This document shows, piece after piece, positions 61,291 to 64,000 of a stretch of DNA of 64,000 nucleotides. Position numbers and translations under genes: made by a program. The stretch spans positions 994,001 to 1,058,000 of the forward strand of contig JAQFVV010006295.1 of NCBI GenBank assembly GCA_028023455.1. The letters run 5' to 3'. The notes under the pieces were generated by a model. It worked only from the letters and a program-made list of their open reading frames with translations. It was not told the DNA's origin and made no database searches. How positions within the stretch are numbered: the stretch's first letter is position 1; every line of letters begins with the position of its first letter. Source of the DNA: Epiperipatus broadwayi (lineage: Eukaryota; Onychophora; Udeonychophora; Euonychophora; Peripatidae).

Positions 61291-61598
61291 AATATCTTTA
61301 CAAAAATTTAACATTATTTAAATATTCAAAGTACATTTAACTGTTAGTAATAGTATACAGGTTAGTATATGCACAATGTTTCAAGAGGTATTATTATCCT
61401 CTCCATATGTTGCTGGCCTGACCAGTGGTAGTACTAACCTGGGAATCAAATTTATACCCTTACATTCTTGAGTATTGAATCCTTCCAAAGGCAACAATCA
61501 ATAGAAATTTCATATACTTATCAATGAGATTCCTCCTGATTTCTCCACTCTTTTCTAAGGGCAATGTTGATTAGTGGTTTTCATACATTATGTATCTA

Positions 61599-62081
61599 TC
61601 ACACTACTTTTGACTTATGAGGTGTTTCACCATTGTTGTGTGAGCAGCTTCTTTGAATTTTCTTTTTTTGTATCTTTTCCTGTCTATCCAATATTTTTAT
61701 ATATTCACAATTAAACATATATTCATTGGTACATACATGGTCTGCTACCTTAGACACATCTGATTTCTCTGTTCTGATTATTAGTTTGTGCTCTTGCAAT
61801 TGCTTTTCAGTGGGGTGATTGGTCTCACCAATGTACATTCTTCCACATTTTGTAGATGCAGTTTTTCTTTTTCAGCATTTTAAGTTTGGGTTTTGATGTT
61901 AGAATTCCTCATAGTGTGGTATGTCTCTGGAAAGCTGTTGATGTTAGACCTATTTTTGGTATATATGCATATACTACAGTACCAATAATTGTTCTTTCTT
62001 TTGATGATTCTTTATGTTGCCTATTTTAGGTTTTCCTAGTAACAGCTAATGGATAACCATTTTTCATAAGAGTTTGTTCTA
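61599..62081 (-). pseudogene. Penelope-like GIY-YIG endonuclease, left arm
   Basis: The 79-codon minus frame at 61838-61599 begins MYIGETNHPTEKQLQEHKLI, then SDVSKVADHVCTNEYMFNCE, then IKILDRQEKIQKKKIQ. This is the GIY-YIG fold of Penelope-like elements: the YIG of the GIY..YIG pair, a basic LQEHK helix, and the conserved S.VA.H...F segment. The upstream CxxC..GRM part is shifted in frame near 61845, and the linker towards 62081 (KNGYPLAVT-like) is in other frames. The Arg and Glu expected in the nuclease core are not clearly intact. It is broken and has no polymerase domain. Confidence 0.75.
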
Positions 62082-62099
62082 GTTTCAAAAACCAACGAT

Positions 62100-62480
62100 T
62101 TGGAAAACAAGATCTATATAGAACAAACTCTTATGAAAAATGATTATCCCTCAGCTGTTACTAGGGAAACCTTAAATAGACAACATAAAGAACCATCAAA
62201 AAAGAACAATTATTGGTACTGTAATATATCATTATATAGCAAAAATAGCAGACAAATTAAGAAAAATCTGCAATCAGTATAACATCAGAACAGCTTTTCA
62301 GAGCCATACCACACTATGAGGAATTTTAACATCTTCAAAGGATAAAGTTGGAAATGCTGAAAAACAAAAACCATTTGTCTATGAAATACTATGTGAATGT
62401 AGAAGAATGTATAATGATGAGTCCAGTGCCTCATTGAAAAGCAATTGCAAGAACATAAACTGATATTAGAACAGAGAAAA
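62100..62480 (+). pseudogene. Penelope-like linker and GIY-YIG remnant, right arm
   Basis: The 60-codon plus frame at 62100-62282 reads EQTLMKNDYPSAVTRETLNR, the segment between the reverse transcriptase and the GIY-YIG domain. Further on, YEILCECRRMYNDES (about 62378-62425) is the mutated counterpart of CGRMYIGET in the left arm, so the YIG is destroyed, and LKSNCKN replaces LQEHK. It is more decayed in its nuclease and better preserved in its linker than the left arm. Confidence 0.7.
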
Positions 62481-62993
62481 CAGATATGTCTAATATAGCA
62501 GTTGTTTTATGTACCAACATATGTTCATTCAATTGGTGAAAGTACAAAAGTATTGATAGAGAGGAAAAGGTACAAAAAAAAATTTAAAAAGCTGCTCACA
62601 TGACAATGGTGAATAACTCCATATGTCAACCTATGGAAACCAGTAATCAATTTTGCCCTTAAGAAAAAGTTAAGAAATCAGTAGGAACCTCATAAGTATA
62701 TTAAATTTCTACTGATTGTTGCCTTTGGAAAATTAGAGCATTACCTTAAAATTCAATATTCAAGAATATAAGGGTTCAGGTCGATTTCCATGCTAGTACT
62801 GTCAGTGGTCAGGCCAGCAACACCTGCAGAAGATAGGAGAATAATAATTCAAAGCATTGTGCATCTACTAATCTGTATACTATTACTAACAGGTGAATGT
62901 ACTTTGATGAAAATTTACATAAATTCAATTTTTTCTAAAGGCATTCAATACTGAATACTAGATGATGGAAATAGTCAACATATAAATACCAGA

Positions 62994-63701
62994 AATTAGT
63001 GTGTATCCATCTATCTAAATTAAATGTTCCTGCTTATTTACATTATGAAGTATGTGTGTGATGAAAAATTTAACTTTTGTAAGAAGTTGACAATCAGATA
63101 CTGCAAGAATTGAACCCTCCTTATGAATATAGAAGGTGTAGGACAATCTGGAAAAAAGTAATGCTAGTTTGTATTGGGGAGTTAGCAAATATTATATAAA
63201 CTACTGTTTTCTATCTAAACTATAAATATTTCATTTTAACTACCACTAATAAAAGTCATTTGTTTTGAAAGCTGGTTTGAAAAAAAATAGTCATACTATG
63301 TTCCTTGTATATTGTGTTAAGCACCAACATGGATTTAGTGAATTTGCAACAATGTTGTGCTTTGCATTTAATTTGTAGAGAGTTTTCATTTTTATCTTGT
63401 TTTCATTATATCTGAGCACAACTTTATTGTGTTTTCATGTTGAAGAAAAAATTGGTCTGAAGAGATTATACCAAGGCATTTCATACTAGCTACTGCCATA
63501 TAGTTGCTCCTCCCTCTTGATCACATTTCTATAGTTTTGATGTTGCTATCCTTTATAATATTGCAGAATTCATGATAATAAATTATGCATTTTCATAATA
63601 TACCAGCTTTAATTTCTGAAGTAAGGCATGAAAGATTACCATCTAACCACTTTTGAGAAATTACATATATCAATATGGTATATTCAAAAGTGAACCAATT
63701 C
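62994..63701. other. AT-rich spacer
   Basis: No gene or repeat is recognised. Confidence 0.45.
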
Positions 63702-63878
63702 TCACACATATGCTGTTTTAATATAAATTGACATGCAGTCACACATAAGAAAAGATTTTAAAGGACAATTGAATCACACATATTATATATAAGCTTAAAG
63801 GACAAGTGATTCACTTGTTTTTTAAAATGTTTGCTTATGGCCGAGTGTCCATTTATATTAAAACAGTGCATATGTGAA
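63702..63878. repeat. Inverted repeat at the window's end
   Basis: CACATATGCTGTTTTAATAT at about 63704 is mirrored by ATATTAAAACAGTGCATATG ending near 63875. The interior holds CAAGTGATTCACTTG, a short perfect palindrome. It is probably a small MITE-like element of about 180 bp. Confidence 0.7.
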
Positions 63879-64000
63879 GATTGATTTTCTTCCGAATATA
63901 TTACAATAAATATTGTGCTGTATAAAAAATATTTATCAATGTATGTATCAATGTGGTATATTTTTGTATTATAATCATTGTATTGAAATTGGAAGAAAAA

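Larger units (their letters stand above)
61187..62993. mobile_element. Inverted pair of Penelope-like element 3' ends
   Basis: The left arm (about 61187-62081) and right arm (about 62119-62993) are reverse complements joined near 62100 by a loop of about 37 bp. Inner arm ends are TTTTCATAAGAGTTTGTTCT and its complement. Outer ends are the TATTTATATTTGAACTATTT region and its complement. Arms differ by many substitutions and short indels. Each arm carries the end of a Penelope polyprotein (linker plus GIY-YIG nuclease) reading outward from the centre, followed by a non-coding tail that also occurs alone at 40000-40205. Inverted and partial tandem copies are typical of Penelope-like elements. 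Confidence 0.8.

Noticed and set aside
1-64000. CRISPR arrays, rRNA genes, bacterial operons
   Set aside because: No regularly spaced short repeats with unique spacers, no rRNA-like conserved GC-rich blocks, and no clustered long frames occur; the repeats found are transposon-related.

Overview
The window looks like a stretch of repeat-filled, gene-poor DNA from a very AT-rich animal genome. By eye only about a quarter of the bases are G or C; this is an estimate, not a count. No bacterial-style gene layout, rRNA, tRNA, CRISPR or operon is visible, and no host gene can be supported with confidence. Everything recognisably coding comes from transposable elements typical of metazoans: RTE-type and other non-LTR retrotransposons, Penelope-like elements with a GIY-YIG nuclease, mariner, and pogo/Tigger. 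The species cannot be fixed from the sequence. An invertebrate (arthropod, mollusc or cnidarian) fits best.

Layout. 1-2080: AT-rich filler. 2094-3793: a 465-bp unit repeated head to tail and then inverted, flanked by a 13-bp direct repeat. 5041-6185: decayed RTE fragment. 8346-8825: fold-back repeat. 9034-12259: about 3.2 kb of non-coding, LTR-like sequence. 12375-12597: near-perfect palindrome. 13033-13446: second fold-back. 14252-15018: diverged relative of the 2.1-kb element, flanked by a 12-bp direct repeat. 15100-18370: decayed LINE of a second family. 20780-22774 and 22775-25947: two more LTR-like blocks, apparently nested, the inner one flanked by a GTAT duplication. 26999-30262: full-length but broken RTE element on the minus strand, with a 14-bp target duplication. 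30855-31320: Tigger-like transposase remnant. 32150-33210: diverged tandem repeats. 33673-35680: 5'-truncated RTE copy on the plus strand with an uninterrupted 658-codon frame, the best-preserved gene in the window. 38430-38778: two compact palindromes. 40000-40205: Penelope-like end fragment. 44120-44384: unidentified decayed reading frame. 46516-47343: decayed mariner. 47757-47898: possible second transposase fragment. 54169-54600: small transposon with 13-bp inverted ends. 55041-57480: RTE pieces. 58450-59340: third LINE with an internal duplication. 60055-60840: another RTE piece. 61187-62993: inverted pair of Penelope-like 3' ends.

The two well-preserved RTE copies are nearly identical, which suggests recent activity. 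The older fragments at 5, 55-57 and 60 kb show a long presence of the same lineage. The most unusual material is the large non-coding LTR-like family and the tandem-plus-inverted elements with 12-13-bp duplications; neither carries a visible gene, so both would need an enzyme supplied from elsewhere.
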